A DNA stretch of 64,000 bases from Bathymodiolus brooksi (GCA_963680875.1 OY804577.1:102063906-102127905), one strand, 5' to 3'. Shown: positions 23,199-34,828, counted from the stretch's first letter. A program made the numbers and translations. The notes: generated by a model not told the origin, from the letters alone.

Positions 23199-23641
23199 AA
23201 TGCTCAATAACAATAAGCTCAGTGGTATTTACATACTGACAAACCCGGTTATTTATAAATGACCCAACCGGTTTGTATACATGTTTACATTTTGACCAAA
23301 CCGGATTTAAAAAACATCTGTTGACATCATGTTTTAGGGTATAACTAGTTACTAATTGACTTTTCATCAACAAAATAGTATTTTTAAGTAAAATCAATCA
23401 TTCATCAATATTTTTTTCTTTTTGGGCAACATTTAATTCATTCGTAAATGCAAGATATAGCGATATTTCAGTTGATTGTAATGATTTTGAAGCCGGATTC
23501 CTTATAACTTATATAAAAATCTAATTTTACACTGCAAAAATAAATGATATTTGGACAAAAAATGAAATTAATAATAATAACAATCATAAAGCATCATAAT
23601 TCAAAACATTATATACACAGTATATTTATAAATACTTACGA

Positions 23642-23779
23642 TAATTATCCGTGTCTGCTTTAAAAATACCGCTTTAAAATATCCCGGATGTTGACCAAAC
23701 ATTTTCGATCGGCCGGAGCTCTTTGGCGACAGTGAAGTGGTATTGGTGGACTCCGCAGGTTGTGAATTCGTAGCAGAAC
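23642..23779 (-). CDS. Candidate internal exon, unknown protein
   Basis: Bounded on the minus strand by an acceptor (GTGTTTCAG) after 23779 and a donor (ATC|GTAAGT) at 23641. One frame is open throughout (SATNSQPAESTN, SPKSSGRSK, FGQHPGYFKAVF). Upstream of the minus zinc-finger exon, but the phases do not join directly. No family recognised. Confidence 0.3.
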
Positions 23780-23946
23780 TGAAACACATGAACATTGACA
23801 GCAATTTAAGATTATGAAAAGAAAGTGTAAAACACGTTTCATTTGCTAAACTTTATGCAATATGATGACACAAGTAAATCATACTTACGAAGTTGTCGCT
23901 CTAAGTGTATGTTATAGTAATACATAGACCATACCTATATTACAAA

Positions 23947-23983
23947 GTTTATGGTGTTTAATGATAATCTCAACTATATCGTG
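23947..23983 (-). mobile_element. SINE family B, left remnant
   Basis: The words TTATGGTGTTTAATG and AACTATATCGTG equal the tail-proximal part of family B. The rest of this SINE resumes at 30806, on the far side of the Polinton-like insertion. Confidence 0.7.
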
Positions 23984-24240
23984 AGTAGTATGTTGCCAGG
24001 TTTCATACCGATCCTATGGGGGACCGATTGCATAACCACGTCGTAACCCTAACTCTAACACTAACCATATAATTAGATAATACGAATGCGATAAAATTCT
24101 TATCCGTTTAATCAAATTAAATAAAGACCACATGTGCTAACAATACAGTAGATTTGTTATCTATAAAGTGATGCTTACCCGACAATCATATTGTAAATAG
24201 GTAAACAAAGTATTTATAATTAGATAATACATATATAGTA
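23984..24240 (+). repeat. Terminal inverted repeat, left
   Basis: Pairs with 30570-30805. Contains AACCCTAACTCTAACACTAACC (telomere-like words) and AATACGAATGCGATAAAATT, the latter recurring at the inner arms near 24711 and 27955. Confidence 0.85.
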
Positions 24241-24693
24241 ACAACGACCGAATCGTGCTTCATTATTATCCAATCGCACCAATCCAATCAAACCTTAACA
24301 CTATTCCGATAGTTACATTAATGTATCGTGAATACAATTCATCCACAAACTTACAAAACGGAAACGTAATCACATAATTGAACCATATATGTAAAGACTT
24401 ACATCCATTTTATATAAATCCAATGCAGCGATTGTACTAATGTACATTTGACCTGTCCATCATTACAACGGCACAAACCATTCTGGAAAGACATACTAAC
24501 CATAAATACGTCAAGACTGGTTTTGTAAAACACCAATATTAAATTCAATAGATACGGTAAATATAAAACACCCGATATATTGTACCCTCTATCTCTAATG
24601 GATCAAGACAAACCAATTCACCGAACCAATCACAATTACATACCTTTGGATTTTAAATCTATAAAATCTTATCTTATCTTATTGTAAACAAAC
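24241..24693. other. Noncoding, inside the Polinton-like element
   Basis: AT-rich, no ORF. Contains a near copy of the inner-arm words (TCCAATGCAGCGATTGTAC near 24420). Confidence 0.45.
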
Positions 24694-24999
24694 AAAGTAT
24701 TTATAATTAGATAATACGAATGCGATAAAAATTCTTATCCGTTTAATCAAAGTAAATAAAAACCACCGGTGCTATCTGTTATCTGATGTTTACCCAACAA
24801 TCATATTGTAAATAGGTAAACAAAATATTTATAATTAGATGTAAAGACTTCTATGTACATCGGGTTCCATTTTATATAAATCCAATGCAGCGATTGTACA
24901 TATGTACATTTGACGTGTCCATCCTTACAGTGACATAAATTGGTATGGCTCTTTGATGTTTCTGGATAGTGGTAATCTGCCATATGTCCCGGTGACATT

Positions 25000-25560
25000 G
25001 ACCTTGGACCTATGGGGTTCCAGATTCTCTTAAGGACTAAGCATGTACCAAGTTTGGTCAAAATCCATTGAAGGATGTTGATTCTATAGTGTTCACAAGG
25101 ATGTTACGCGGTAAATATTTTACCCGGTGACCTTGACATTTGACCTTGAAAATCAATAGGGTTCCAGATTCTCTTAAGGACTAAGCATGTACCAAGCTTG
25201 GTAAAAATCCATTGAAGGATGTTGATTCTAGAGTGTTCACAAGGATGTTACGCGGTAAATATTTGACCCGGTGACCTTGAAAATCAATAGGGTTCCATAT
25301 TATCTTAAGGACTAAGTATGTACCAAATTTGGTCAAATTCCATTGAAGGATGTTGATTCTAGAGTGTTCACATGGATGTTACGCGGTAAAAATTTGACCC
25401 GGTGACCTTGACCTATGACCTTGTAAATCAATAGGGTTCCAGATTTTCTGAAGGATTAAGTATGTGCCAAGTTTGGTCAAAATCCATTGAAGGATGTTGA
25501 TTCTAGAGTGTTCACAAGGATGTTACGGAAGGACGGACGGTAGCGTTACTATATCATTTC
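25000..25560 (+). repeat. Tandem ~140-bp repeat, four units
   Basis: The words GGGTTCCAGATTCTCTTAAG (with variants) start near 25015, 25158, 25290 and 25433; each unit also contains TCCATTGAAGGATGTTGATT and ATGTTACG. The array ends GGAAGGACGGACGG. Present only in the left arm, so inserted after the arms formed. Confidence 0.88.
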
Positions 25561-25994
25561 GCAACTTCGTTGGCGAGGGGATAATAACTTTATTCGGTAT
25601 ATATGTTCAATCAGAGTTTATAAACTAACGGAAATAACTTTATTCGGTATGTATGTTCGATGAGAGTAGGGGAAGTCAAACCGATAAAATTGTCTGATGA
25701 GTGCATTAAAACGATAAATATCACCGGGTTTTCTTTTTAATAACCTATATAAACAAAACAATGATAGTCTTCCCAATGTTGAGGATGGAGTGTGTATGTC
25801 TTATCACTGACCCATTCATTCTATCGTTCTTACAGTAGCCACTGGCAATATTTTATCCGACACAAACAGGTAGGTATCAAAAGAACGAAAATTCGAAATG
25901 GGGAATATTGAGTAGGGTAGGAATGATTTAAGGCGTGAACAATAACGAAAATTCTATTTCAATTCTTTTTATTCACTATATGTTGTACACAAAT

Positions 25995-26578
25995 TCATTC
26001 GTAAATGTCTTTCAATTCGGATTCGATCGTCTTTGGGTCTCGAGCGGAGAATTCATTCACGATATCTTCCAGAGTAAAGTTCCTATATCTGTATTTGACG
26101 AAGTGAGCGCAATAGAGTCTACATGTGTCGCCGTCCTCGGGTTGAACTCGAACTGTGTTGAACTTGTATTGCGGTCCGTTGACGATCAGCACGCTTCGGA
26201 AGCGACGGTGATACGTTTCCGGTGCTCGTCCGAATGAATCGAAAAATTCGGCGGGTCCTTCTCTTGGGAAATGAAATGCCACCCAGTGTGTCCCTTCTCG
26301 ATCGCAAGAGTCCGTATTGACGACGAAACTCTGTGCTCGGCTCTCTACTCGGGCGGGGAGTTGGTCGGCGCAACACACGGTCGCTGGCAGATCTTTAAGG
26401 TAGCATTCCAGTTCGTAGCCGTAGATACCTTCTACCCCATCGTCTTCTTTCTTGCATCTCTTGGCGAGAGGTTCGTCGACGGGACATCCACGTATCTGGT
26501 GATCTTTCAAACCCCACGCGTGAGCGAATACGAGTCCGCAGGGTCGACAGGCTAAGAGGTCCGGGTGTTCCTCTTGTT
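25995..26578 (-). CDS. Adenovirus-type (C5) cysteine protease with C2HC finger
   Basis: Open from the Pro-rich central repeat to TGA at 25995. After EEEQEEHPDLLACRPCG comes a finger (CRPC...LKDHQIRGC) and then the protease: YGYELECYL, THWVAFHF (catalytic His), AEFFDSFGRAPE (acidic partner), VRVQPEDGDTCRLYCAHFVK (Gln and Cys region). The usual CG before the second Cys is CR here. AATAAA follows the stop by about 20 nt. Such proteases mature capsid proteins in Polintons and adenoviruses. No in-frame Met was identified near the finger; the start probably lies in the Pro-rich region (above 26600), so the 5' end is uncertain. Confidence 0.72.
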
Positions 26579-26579
26579 C

Positions 26580-26892
26580 TTCCTCCTGCGGAGGAGGAGG
26601 AGGAGGAAGCGCTGAAGGAGTAGGAGAAAGCGGAGGTGGAGGAAGAGGAGGAGGATGAAGAGGAGAAAGCGGAGGAGGATGAGGTGGGGGATGGGAGGAG
26701 GAGGAGGATGAAGAGGGGAGGATGTGAGGAGGAGGAGGATGAAGAGGGGAGGATGTGAGGAAGAGGAGAAAGTGGAGGTGGAGGAGGATGAGGATGAGAA
26801 AGGTGTGGAGGAGGATATGGAGGAGGATGTGGAGGAGGAAGAAAAGGCGGAGGAGGAGGATGTGGATGTGGATGTGGAGGGGAAGAGGAGGA
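26580..26892. repeat. GGA-rich low-complexity centre
   Basis: Purine-rich on the plus strand throughout (GAGGAGGAT-type repeats). Read from the minus strand it gives Pro/Ser-rich codons joined to the left protease; read from the plus strand it gives Gly/Glu-rich codons joined to the right one. It is the spacer between the two head-to-head genes. Arg- or Glu-rich open frames here are low-complexity artefacts. Confidence 0.85.
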
Positions 26893-27388
26893 GGAACACC
26901 CGGACCTTTTAGCCTGTGGACCCTGCGGACTCGTATTCGCTCACGCGTGGGATTTGAAATATCACATACGTGGATGTCCCGTCGACGAACCTCTCGCCAA
27001 GAGATGCAAGAGAGAAGACGATGGGGTAGAAGGTACCTACGGCTACGAACTGGAATGCTACCTTAAAGATCTGCCGGCGACCGTGTGTTGCGCCGACCAA
27101 CTCCCCGCCCGATTAGAGAGCCGAGCACAGAGTTTCGTCGTCAACACGGACTCTTGCGATCGAGAAGGGACACACTGGGTGGCATTTCATTTCCCAAAGG
27201 AAGGACCCGCCGAATTTTTCGATTCATTCGGACGAGCACCGGAAACGTATCACCGTCGCTTCCGAAACGTGCTGATCGCCAACGAACCGCAATACAAGTT
27301 CACCATTTCGAATTTTCGTTCTTTTGATACCTACCTGTTTGTGTCGGATAAAATATTGCCAGCGGCTACTGTAAGAACGATAGAATGA
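26882..27388 (+). pseudogene. Second C5-type protease copy, catalytic half deleted
   Basis: Matches the left copy through the finger (CGPC...LKYHIRGC), THWVAFHF and EFFDSFGRAPE, to YKFT at about 27303. There the sequence jumps to TTTCGAATTTTCGTTC, which in the left copy lies about 270 bp further on, beyond the stop codon. The short word CATTTCG at the joint suggests a microhomology deletion. The Gln/Cys active-site region is lost, and the frame runs on to a chance TGA at 27386. Confidence 0.85.
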
Positions 27389-27960
27389 ATGGGTCAGTGA
27401 TAAGACCTACACACTCCATCCTCAACATTGGGAAGACTATCATTGTTTTGTTTATATAGGTTATTAAAAAGAAAACCCGGTGATATTTATCGTTTTAATG
27501 CACTCATCAGACAATTTTATCGGTTTGACTTCCCCCACTCTCATCGAACATGCACACCGAATAAAGTTATTTCCCTTAGTTTATAAACTCTGATTGTACA
27601 TATATACCGAATAACGTTATTTCCCTTGGTTTACAAACTCTCAATCCGCAACAGAATTACTTCCCTTTGAAAACACAAACGGCAGATTACCACTATCCAG
27701 AAACATAAAAGAGCCATACCAATTTATGTCACTATAATGATGGACACGTCAAATGTACATATGTACAATCGCTGCATTGGATTTATATAAAATGGAACCC
27801 GATGTACATAGAAGTCTTTACATCTAATTATAAATACTTTGTTTACCTATTTACAATATGATTGTCGGGTAAACATCAGATAACAGATTAGCACCGGTGG
27901 TTTTTATTTACTTTGATTAAACGGATAAGAATTTTATCGCATTCGTATTATCTAATTATC
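26893..27960 (-). repeat. Inner inverted arm, right
   Basis: Inverted counterpart of 24694-26580, lacking the tandem repeat. Carries two AATAAAGTTATTTCCCTT-like words (27560, 27612). Confidence 0.85.
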
Positions 27961-30569
27961 ACACCGATCAACTGCTTGGTATCATTTTGAGCAAAATCAG
28001 CATGATAAGATTTACTTAATTTCTACGTTCTTCTTTTACTTTCATGAAAATTTTATACATACAACATTCATTACCTTATATTTCCTTTACATGAATACAT
28101 TTGATAAATGAAATGACAGTATAAATAAATATTTCCGACATTTCTACGCAAATATTACCCTTTGCACATTATTTTCGGGGCATCGATTGATACCAATATA
28201 ACGGTCGAATTGTATTTCATTAAAGGCATACAGTCGCTCAGATTGATATTTTTTTTTATATTGAAAGTTGCCAATATTCGATGTTTTATACTAATTGCAG
28301 TTGAAATTTTTCATAATATCATACGTATTTAACCTGGAACGAAGGAAATATGTCGCTGTTTGATTTTTTATCTCCCGTAAAGAATTCAATGTTTACCAGC
28401 ATGATATTCATATATTCATGAATATGATCATATGACCATTGATGACCTGCACATGTGCGAAATTGCTTGCTAAAAAAAGCACATGTTATAAATAAAAATA
28501 TTGACGGATTCTACGCGAAAACGACACAGGAGGATTCAGCAAGATTTGTGTAAAAATTAAAAAAAGATGTTAAACCGACCTACTTCATTTTTCAACACGT
28601 AAGCGTAATTTATATATCTTTTTTCGGCTGAATCGTATTTTGACAGAATTGCATCGTAGAGTTTTTATATATCTTTTTTTCAGGAGAAAACGCTAGGTGA
28701 TATCTCTTTTAAATTAGAGACTAAAATAATGAAAATATAATCAAGACAACTCGTGTTGTCAATAAATAATATGCAATACAATTTGTTTACAATTTTCCCT
28801 TGATCGGGCCCCTTTGCAGAGTTTGGGTTTGTTTTTATTGATTTCATCACGTATTTTCGATTTTAAGTGTCATTCTTACTAAATACCATTATATAATATT
28901 AACTGATTACCCCGGGATCCAATTTCATAGATATATTTCTTAAATTATATTAATTTTAACCAATATTTACTTGCAAATTTATAGCAGTTATCAGTGTCCG
29001 GTAAACTTCGGAAAAGACAGCCGACTTATATCGTCACGGTATGTGTTTTCGTATGTCATATGTTTTCGTATCATCCATTTTATTTTGATTTCCACAGTGC
29101 ACGCGTTATTTTTACGTGTCTTCCGGTTTCTATTTCTGGAACGTTAACAGGACTCCAACGTGACATCTGTCAAAAATGTTCAAGGTTGCTTTTAAAGACG
29201 TAAGTACCAAAAACAGTGAACCTACCTACTGAACCATACTTTTTGTAATGCTAAAAATTTACTTCATTTATAAAGTAGCTGGAAAAAAATCCAGAAGGGT
29301 TATATAAAATTGAACTATGTCGTCTGCCTCTCAGACACCGGCTCTTCCTGTCATGTAACGGTTGTGGGGTCACTGATCGTACTTGTAAACAAAATAGCTG
29401 ACTGAAATGTGCCCGTTTCTTATATAAAATACATGTCACTTTGCAGTGCATTGTGGTTTCAGCACAAACAAAACATCAAAATTAAACACAATTTTGAAAG
29501 TGGTCATTTTCAAACATTCTGTTATTTTATTTAGATGTAGTATGATTTGGTAGATGGCCAGAACCATGAAATTTTAAAACCAGCCATTTCCGGATTTTAT
29601 ATTCGTTTCCATCCCGTATATCGGCCCTGTTTTTACTTTACACGAAAACAAATGACGCCATTTTACTGACAACAAAAGTTGCCAGATAATCGCGAGTATA
29701 TTAAAATACAAGAATGGCTTTTAAAACAATCTTATGTACAAAGAAATATTTAACTAGCCATTTTTTGAAAATTCCAATCGTCATATGAATGAAGGGTTAA
29801 CACTGTTAATCGCTATATCGGAAAATCGATAATAGTACGAAAACCCATAACACGATGCTAATGTATTAGGTGTGTTAATGGCGATTTCACCAACAAACAT
29901 TCGAATTCTTTTCACTAATTACGACATTATAACCTATTTTTTAAACCTGGCTTCTTGTTCAGAACATTTTATTTGTATAAAACATCGAATATTGGCAACT
30001 TTTAATATAAACAAAAAAAAAATCAATCTGAGCGACTGTATGCCTTTAAGGAATTGGAAACAATCAACGTAAGGCGGTCAGAGAAAAATTGATACGATTA
30101 AAATCCCTGAAATGATCCGATTAAAAGTTGAAATTTGTTTATATATGATACGATCAGAAGCTGAGAAAAGAATCACTTAAAGTCGAATTTTTCAAAAGGA
30201 AATTGAATTTATGACTTTCAATTGGCTTTTTCGAAATAAGCAAGTTTCTATTCAACGAGATGTATTTTTGTTTGGTTCTGCTGACTCCCGGTGCTGACTG
30301 CTGAACGTTCGATCGATGAATTCGTTGCGGACTCTAAATGAGCATTCGAACTTCATTCTTTGTATTGTAAATAGTACTTAAATATCCACAGATGGTTTTA
30401 GTTTTCTATTTCAGTGTTTTTACAATAACTAAATGACTATCATCTTTTTTGCCTCCAATTAAAACACACTGATGAGATGTTATATTATCGAAATGTTCGT
30501 ATCAGCTGCATGCATAAACAAAAAGTAGTTGCTTTGATGGACACTTTCTTACTTTAAACTTGGATAACA
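27961..30569. other. Long noncoding part of the Polinton-like element
   Basis: No recognisable coding sequence; the frame at 28994-29203 begins with GTG and shows no domain. Contains one inverted pair, 28220-28290 with 29976-30049 (words GGCATACAGTCGCTCAGATT and its complement), so a third nested inverted structure is present. Confidence 0.5.
28220..28290 (+). repeat. Inverted repeat, left arm (pairs with 29976-30049)
   Basis: TTAAAGGCATACAGTCGCTC onwards, complementary to the sequence ending TGCCTTTAA at 30049, with a short A/T-run difference. Confidence 0.88.
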
Positions 30570-30805
30570 CCTTGTAATATTTGTTTACCTATTTACAATA
30601 TGATTGTCGGGTAAGCATCACTTTATAGATAACAAATCTACTGTATTGTTAGCACAGGTGGTTTTTATTTACTTTGATTAAACGGATAAGAATTTTATCG
30701 CATTCGTATTATTTGATTATAGGGTTAGAGTTAGGGTTACTGTTACGACGTGGTTATGCAATCGGTCCCCCATAGGATCGGTATGAAACCTCGTAACATA
30801 TTACT
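30570..30805 (-). repeat. Terminal inverted repeat, right
   Basis: Inverted counterpart of 23984-24240, ending in CT at 30805. Confidence 0.85.
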
Positions 30806-31022
30806 ATCATAGCAGTCAGTTTTATTGGTGGAGGAAGCCGGAGTACCCGGAGAAAACAACAGTCCTGTCGCAAGTCACTGACAAGCTTGATCACATAATG
30901 TTGCATCGAGTACACCTCGCCATGAAAGGGGTTCGAACGCATAACTTTAGTGGCGATAGGCACTGATTCCATAAGTAGTTGTAAATCCAACAATTATTAA
31001 ACGATCACGACCACGACGACCC
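30806..31022 (-). mobile_element. SINE family B, right remnant
   Basis: Continues from the 23947-23983 piece: GTCAGTTTTATTGGTGGAGG and CGGAGTACCCGGAGAAAAC, then the head region with GGGGTTCGAACGC (B box, complement strand) and GATCACGACCACGACGACCCC. Confidence 0.85.
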
Positions 31023-31194
31023 CTACAAAATTAGAATAATACACAAGGAAGGCAATATTGATATAAAACCCGTGCTGATGATGCAGGTGTACATCTTAAT
31101 GGAAAAATAGTATTGCACTTTTGATGAAGCGTAATCCCCAGGTAGTCATTGTATCCAGTCAAAAAAAATGAGTGTGTGATTGCTATTTAACGCC

Positions 31195-31535
31195 AACTGA
31201 GCAATCGTTCAGATATATCATGGCGAGAACAAGTTACATTTCATTGAGGTAGTGATGATGTCCGCTTTGTATTGGACCAACACACTTAGTTGGATTTTTA
31301 TAGTGTCAGCTCACTGAAACAACATTTCACGGGACAACATGTCGCTCCACTCGGACACATTATCCTGATTCCGAGCCAACCAGTCTTCGCTCTTTCACCT
31401 CAATGCTACGTGCTTAGCGGAGAAGCAACAAAAACTAATTTTATAGTACTAGTATTTGGTTTGATCCGACCGGAGCTCGAACCCACGATCTATCACACTC
31501 CAGGCGAGGGTGCTAACCATTACACCACAAAGTGA
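31195..31535 (-). mobile_element. SINE family A, copy 3
   Basis: Best-preserved copy. On the minus strand: GTGGTGTAATGGTTAGCAC (A box), GGGTTCGAGCTCC (B box), then the family A body and TTTCAGTGAGCTGACAC. The plus-strand frame at 31290-31535 is an artefact of it. Confidence 0.85.
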
Positions 31536-32640
31536 ATTCTCGTAGTTAACCGACTACTAGCTACGACTAAAATCATATAACACCAGTAAAAATTCTAGAT
31601 CGGAAAACCTCAGCGACACGATAGTAATATTTCAATCGTGGAGATTGAGACTTGTCGAGTTCTTAATGTTTGAAATCTTACACGATGTAATTTTCCGATT
31701 TTATTCTTTTCAAAGGTGTTTGGTCATATTTCACAGAATCAGTGTGTAATATGTTGGCAAATCGTGGATGAATCTGTGCATGTAAATGACAATTTGAAAT
31801 GATTATTTGTTTAAGCATATTTTATTAATTAAGTCAACATTAATCAAAGATTCATGGTCTGGAAATTAAACAATACTAATGTTGATTGGAAAAATACGAC
31901 CACAGTATTAAATTGCGTGAGCGCGATATGGCAAGATGAAGAAGACAGACCGCCGATTTCGATATTTTGGGCTAGCCCGTGCTTCGCAGGTGACAACGAA
32001 AGCTACAATCCTCTATGGAACTTAGAGAGATCTACAGGACACGTTCCCCATACCATCGCAAATATTTACTATCCCGAACTCTCTGGTTATTCCAAAGAGT
32101 CCAAACCAAGTTCCGAATCGGTACCGATTCAGGAACCGACCCCTCTGGTATGCAAAGAAGGCCCCCTTTACGAACATGAAAATACAAATCCCTGTGGTAC
32201 CACAGGAGAAAATAATCAAAATCTTCATCTTGCCATATCCCGCCAACGAACTGTGACAATTTTATTAAGTCATGTAATACAGTATATACAATAATTATAA
32301 ACTTTAAGATATTAAATGAAAATATTTGTAAAGTGCAATTTAAAATTGAAACTTTATATAAGCTTTGACAAAGTTCCTTAAATATGTCCTACTTCTGATG
32401 TTCGATCGAGTCAAAAAGAAAATCAACGTATTTCAATATAAAATTATATATAACGATAAGAATAGAAAATCTTAGAATAGAATAATCAAAAATATGAGCT
32501 CACGTAAAATGTGGGGACCGACGTCTCCCGTCTTCATCTTGCCATATCCCGCCAAATGAGTGGGGAAGCCCCACTTACCGCCACGCAGTCACCCTGTTTT
32601 AGTTTAACGTTAGTGAAGAGTCAACATCCTCCTCCTTGTG
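31536..32640. other. Region downstream of the SGNH gene, with 24-bp direct repeats
   Basis: A 24-bp word beginning CTTCATCTTGCCATATCCCG occurs exactly at 32223-32246 and 32532-32555, and its complement in part at 31925-31941. On the minus strand these follow the SGNH gene, so they may belong to the same element. The frame at 31854-32294 has no recognised domain. Confidence 0.5.
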
Positions 32641-32649
32641 TTCGATTCG

Positions 32650-33921
32650 ATGTAAGCTTGAATTGGAGGGAAAACAAGAGAACCTCCAGAGGAAATAAAA
32701 CGTTCGAGGGCGCCCTGAATATTGTTTTGATAGATTTAGGTTCCTGAATTGGACAGATGTGTGCCGTCGTTACGATAAAGATTTACTTCTCTGGCACGAA
32801 GGTTACAGTGCCTTATGGCGCACCCTCCTATACTTATTACTTGGTTTCTTACCAAGAGGTTCACTCGTTTACGAGTTTTTTCCATAGATCTGCCATTGTT
32901 GGCATTGTGCCAGTATCGTCTTTGCTATATATCGGACCATACAATAAGCGTATTTGGCATTAAGGCGTGTATACGAAGAATGTCGCATATTATGTTTTCT
33001 GCTAGTTGCCAGCCTTTAACGGTACCAAGATCGTTTGACCCAAGCTGTATTACAACAAATTTCGGAGGAGGATGTCTTCTCAAAAGAAACTCAATCTTTG
33101 GAATTAATTCCTTCCAAGCCATACCCCTTTTCCCGAACCAAAATCCTTAAAAAACCTACATTATGGAAACCAAGATGACGTCCCCTTTGTCTTGAAGCCA
33201 CTTCTTACTAGCCCAATATACTATACTCGATCCCAATATCCAAATAGAGCGGGAACCATTGGACTGGCTGCGTGGATCTGCAGTAGACTGTGCTCTGGTA
33301 CTGATAGGCGCCATGGAGACATCAATTTGCATGCTCGGTTGTGAAACGGCTGCCTTTTGGTAAATCAATTCATGGTCTGTAGTTTGTGCTGGCTCCATTG
33401 TACGAGTCTCGGTGCCACTAACTTGTGTGTGGCGAAGGGTTTCGCTTGAGCTTTCCGCGCTGGTGTGGCCATGTGTCCGTGCATCATGCCGGCATGGTCT
33501 GAGTGTGTGAAGGGTTTCTTCCGGGCCATCCTGATGTAGACGGTGTCATGCTCGTGTCATTCTGACGATTGTTACCATCATTGTGTGTTTGTATGTCGGT
33601 AAAAGTTCTGGTGTTACTACGTGGTACCACTGGAGGCACGTTGTAGCTATCTGTTTCTTGTCTCGGCTGTCTGTTTGAAGTTTTTTGTCGTTTTGGTCCC
33701 GATCCCTGTGTCATCTGTGATTTTGCAGATTGTTTTCTCTGCCTTTTTGGAGGTTTCATTTCGTTCATGGTGGTGGATTCAAATCGATTTAAATTTTTTG
33801 CAAAATTTGTTGCTGACAATGTGCCTGTTGCCGAAAATTGGATGCTGGGAATGTGTGACGTCACAGATTGTATAAATGACGGGCGCGATCCGGAGACAAT
33901 CCGGTTTTTCGGAATTTCCAA
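32650..33921 (-). pseudogene. SGNH-hydrolase ORF, frameshifted (retroelement-type)
   Basis: Three frames on the minus strand together show an SGNH/GDSL hydrolase. A basic, disordered N-terminus begins at an ATG near 33770 (MNEMKPPKRQRKQS). Then come RSIWILGSSIVYWASKKW (block I, nucleophile Ser), GMAWKELI, FVVIQLGSNDLG (block III, Asn), NTLIVWSDI, RKRVN and NDGTHLSNSG (block V, Asp-His). Breaks near 33490, 33150 and 32930 kill it. Proteins of this kind are carried as accessory ORFs by CR1-like LINEs and by Ngaro/DIRS-type elements; which this was is unclear, as no polymerase is adjacent. Confidence 0.65.
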
Positions 33922-34244
33922 AATTCTAAATCTTAAGTTAAGACTAAGTTCACTTTTATTAAATCCGTTTATCCTTTAAGATAAACTTGATAAAATTATA
34001 ATATTGAAATATGGTTAGGGTTATGGTGTAATGTAATTAATAGCATTGGGAAACAATTTGCTTGAACTTATATGAATCCCTATGCATTATTATTAATGCA
34101 CAATGTCATAGTAATAAGATCAGACTAATATAAAGATTAAATTGTATTGAAATTTGTGATAAAATGAGTGTTTGGAAGCGAAGACAGTAATTTTGCGGGA
34201 AACTGTGCGTGTAAGAAGACTTACTTATTTTGAGTTATCTCCAG

Positions 34245-34460
34245 TTGCACGTTTTACTCGACCCTGATTGTCTTCGATATCCCAAGTCCGACATATTCTT
34301 CGGTAAAATAACTGGTCAATTAGAAACAAAGCTTGGCATTGATGATTCCGGGGAGGTTCCCTACAAACTAAATATTACATTTGTCGATCTGAAACTTAAG
34401 ATGACATTAACAGAGGATGGCACTTTCAACTTTTCACGATTCCCAGTCTTGAATTTTTGA
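34245..34460 (+). CDS. Candidate terminal exon, unknown protein
   Basis: A good acceptor (GAGTTATCTCCAG) at 34244 is followed by 71 open codons to TGA at 34458-34460. Composition looks protein-like (LLDPDCLRYPKSDIFFGKIT, GEVPYKLNITFVDLKLKM, FNFSRFPVLNF) with two NxS/T sites, fitting a secreted protein. No family recognised, no polyadenylation signal close by. Confidence 0.35.
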   Translation: MHVLLDPDCLRYPKSDIFFGKITGQLETKLGIDDSGEVPYKLNITFVDLKLKMTLTEDGTFNFSRFPVLNF

Positions 34461-34828
34461 AGTTCAAAAATACTATAATTGTAGAGTAGTTTGTCACGTT
34501 GAAATTAAAATTTGTGTTTAAATCGTGATTTAAAAAAAATCTTTAAACACAAAATTGTACGAAGTTTATAAAGACAAATTTCAAAACACTTTGGGTTTGA
34601 GAGCGACAATTTCAGTAAAATTGACCAAGAAATAACTTATGCATCAATTTGTTGAAAACAAATCGTGGTTTACATGAAATATAATAAAAGAAAAAATCGA
34701 AGGTAACAAACAATTATGTCCACTTACTGTACCTTGAATGATTTTCTATAAAGTGTTTTTATCTATCTAAACAGGGGATATCCCAGACGGTTGTCACCAT
34801 GGAGAATGCTTAAGAAATAAGTCATGGA
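34461..34828. other. Noncoding
   Basis: AT-rich, nothing recognised. Confidence 0.45.

Larger units (their letters stand above)
24694..26580 (+). repeat. Inner inverted arm, left
   Basis: Reverse-complement match to 26893-27960 over its length, except for an insertion of the tandem repeat at about 24985-25575 and a stretch (about 25890-26150) deleted from the right arm. Ends in the protease gene at the centre. Confidence 0.85.
23984..30805. mobile_element. Polinton/Maverick-like element inserted in a SINE
   Basis: About 6.8 kb. Terminal inverted repeats of roughly 235 bp begin AGTAGTATGTT and end AACATATTACT, that is, the AG...CT termini known for Polintons. The flanking 6-mers are ATCGTG (23978-23983) and ATCATA (30806-30811), a degraded 6-bp target duplication, and the two halves of a family B SINE join precisely across the element. 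The only recognisable genes are two inverted copies of an adenovirus-type cysteine protease. Polymerase B, integrase, packaging ATPase and capsid genes are absent, so this is a shrunken, non-autonomous derivative. Confidence 0.72.

Noticed and set aside
26552..27066. Arg-, Glu- and Ser-rich open frames
   Set aside because: Low-complexity GGA repeat read in the wrong frames; only the protease frames on either side have domain support.
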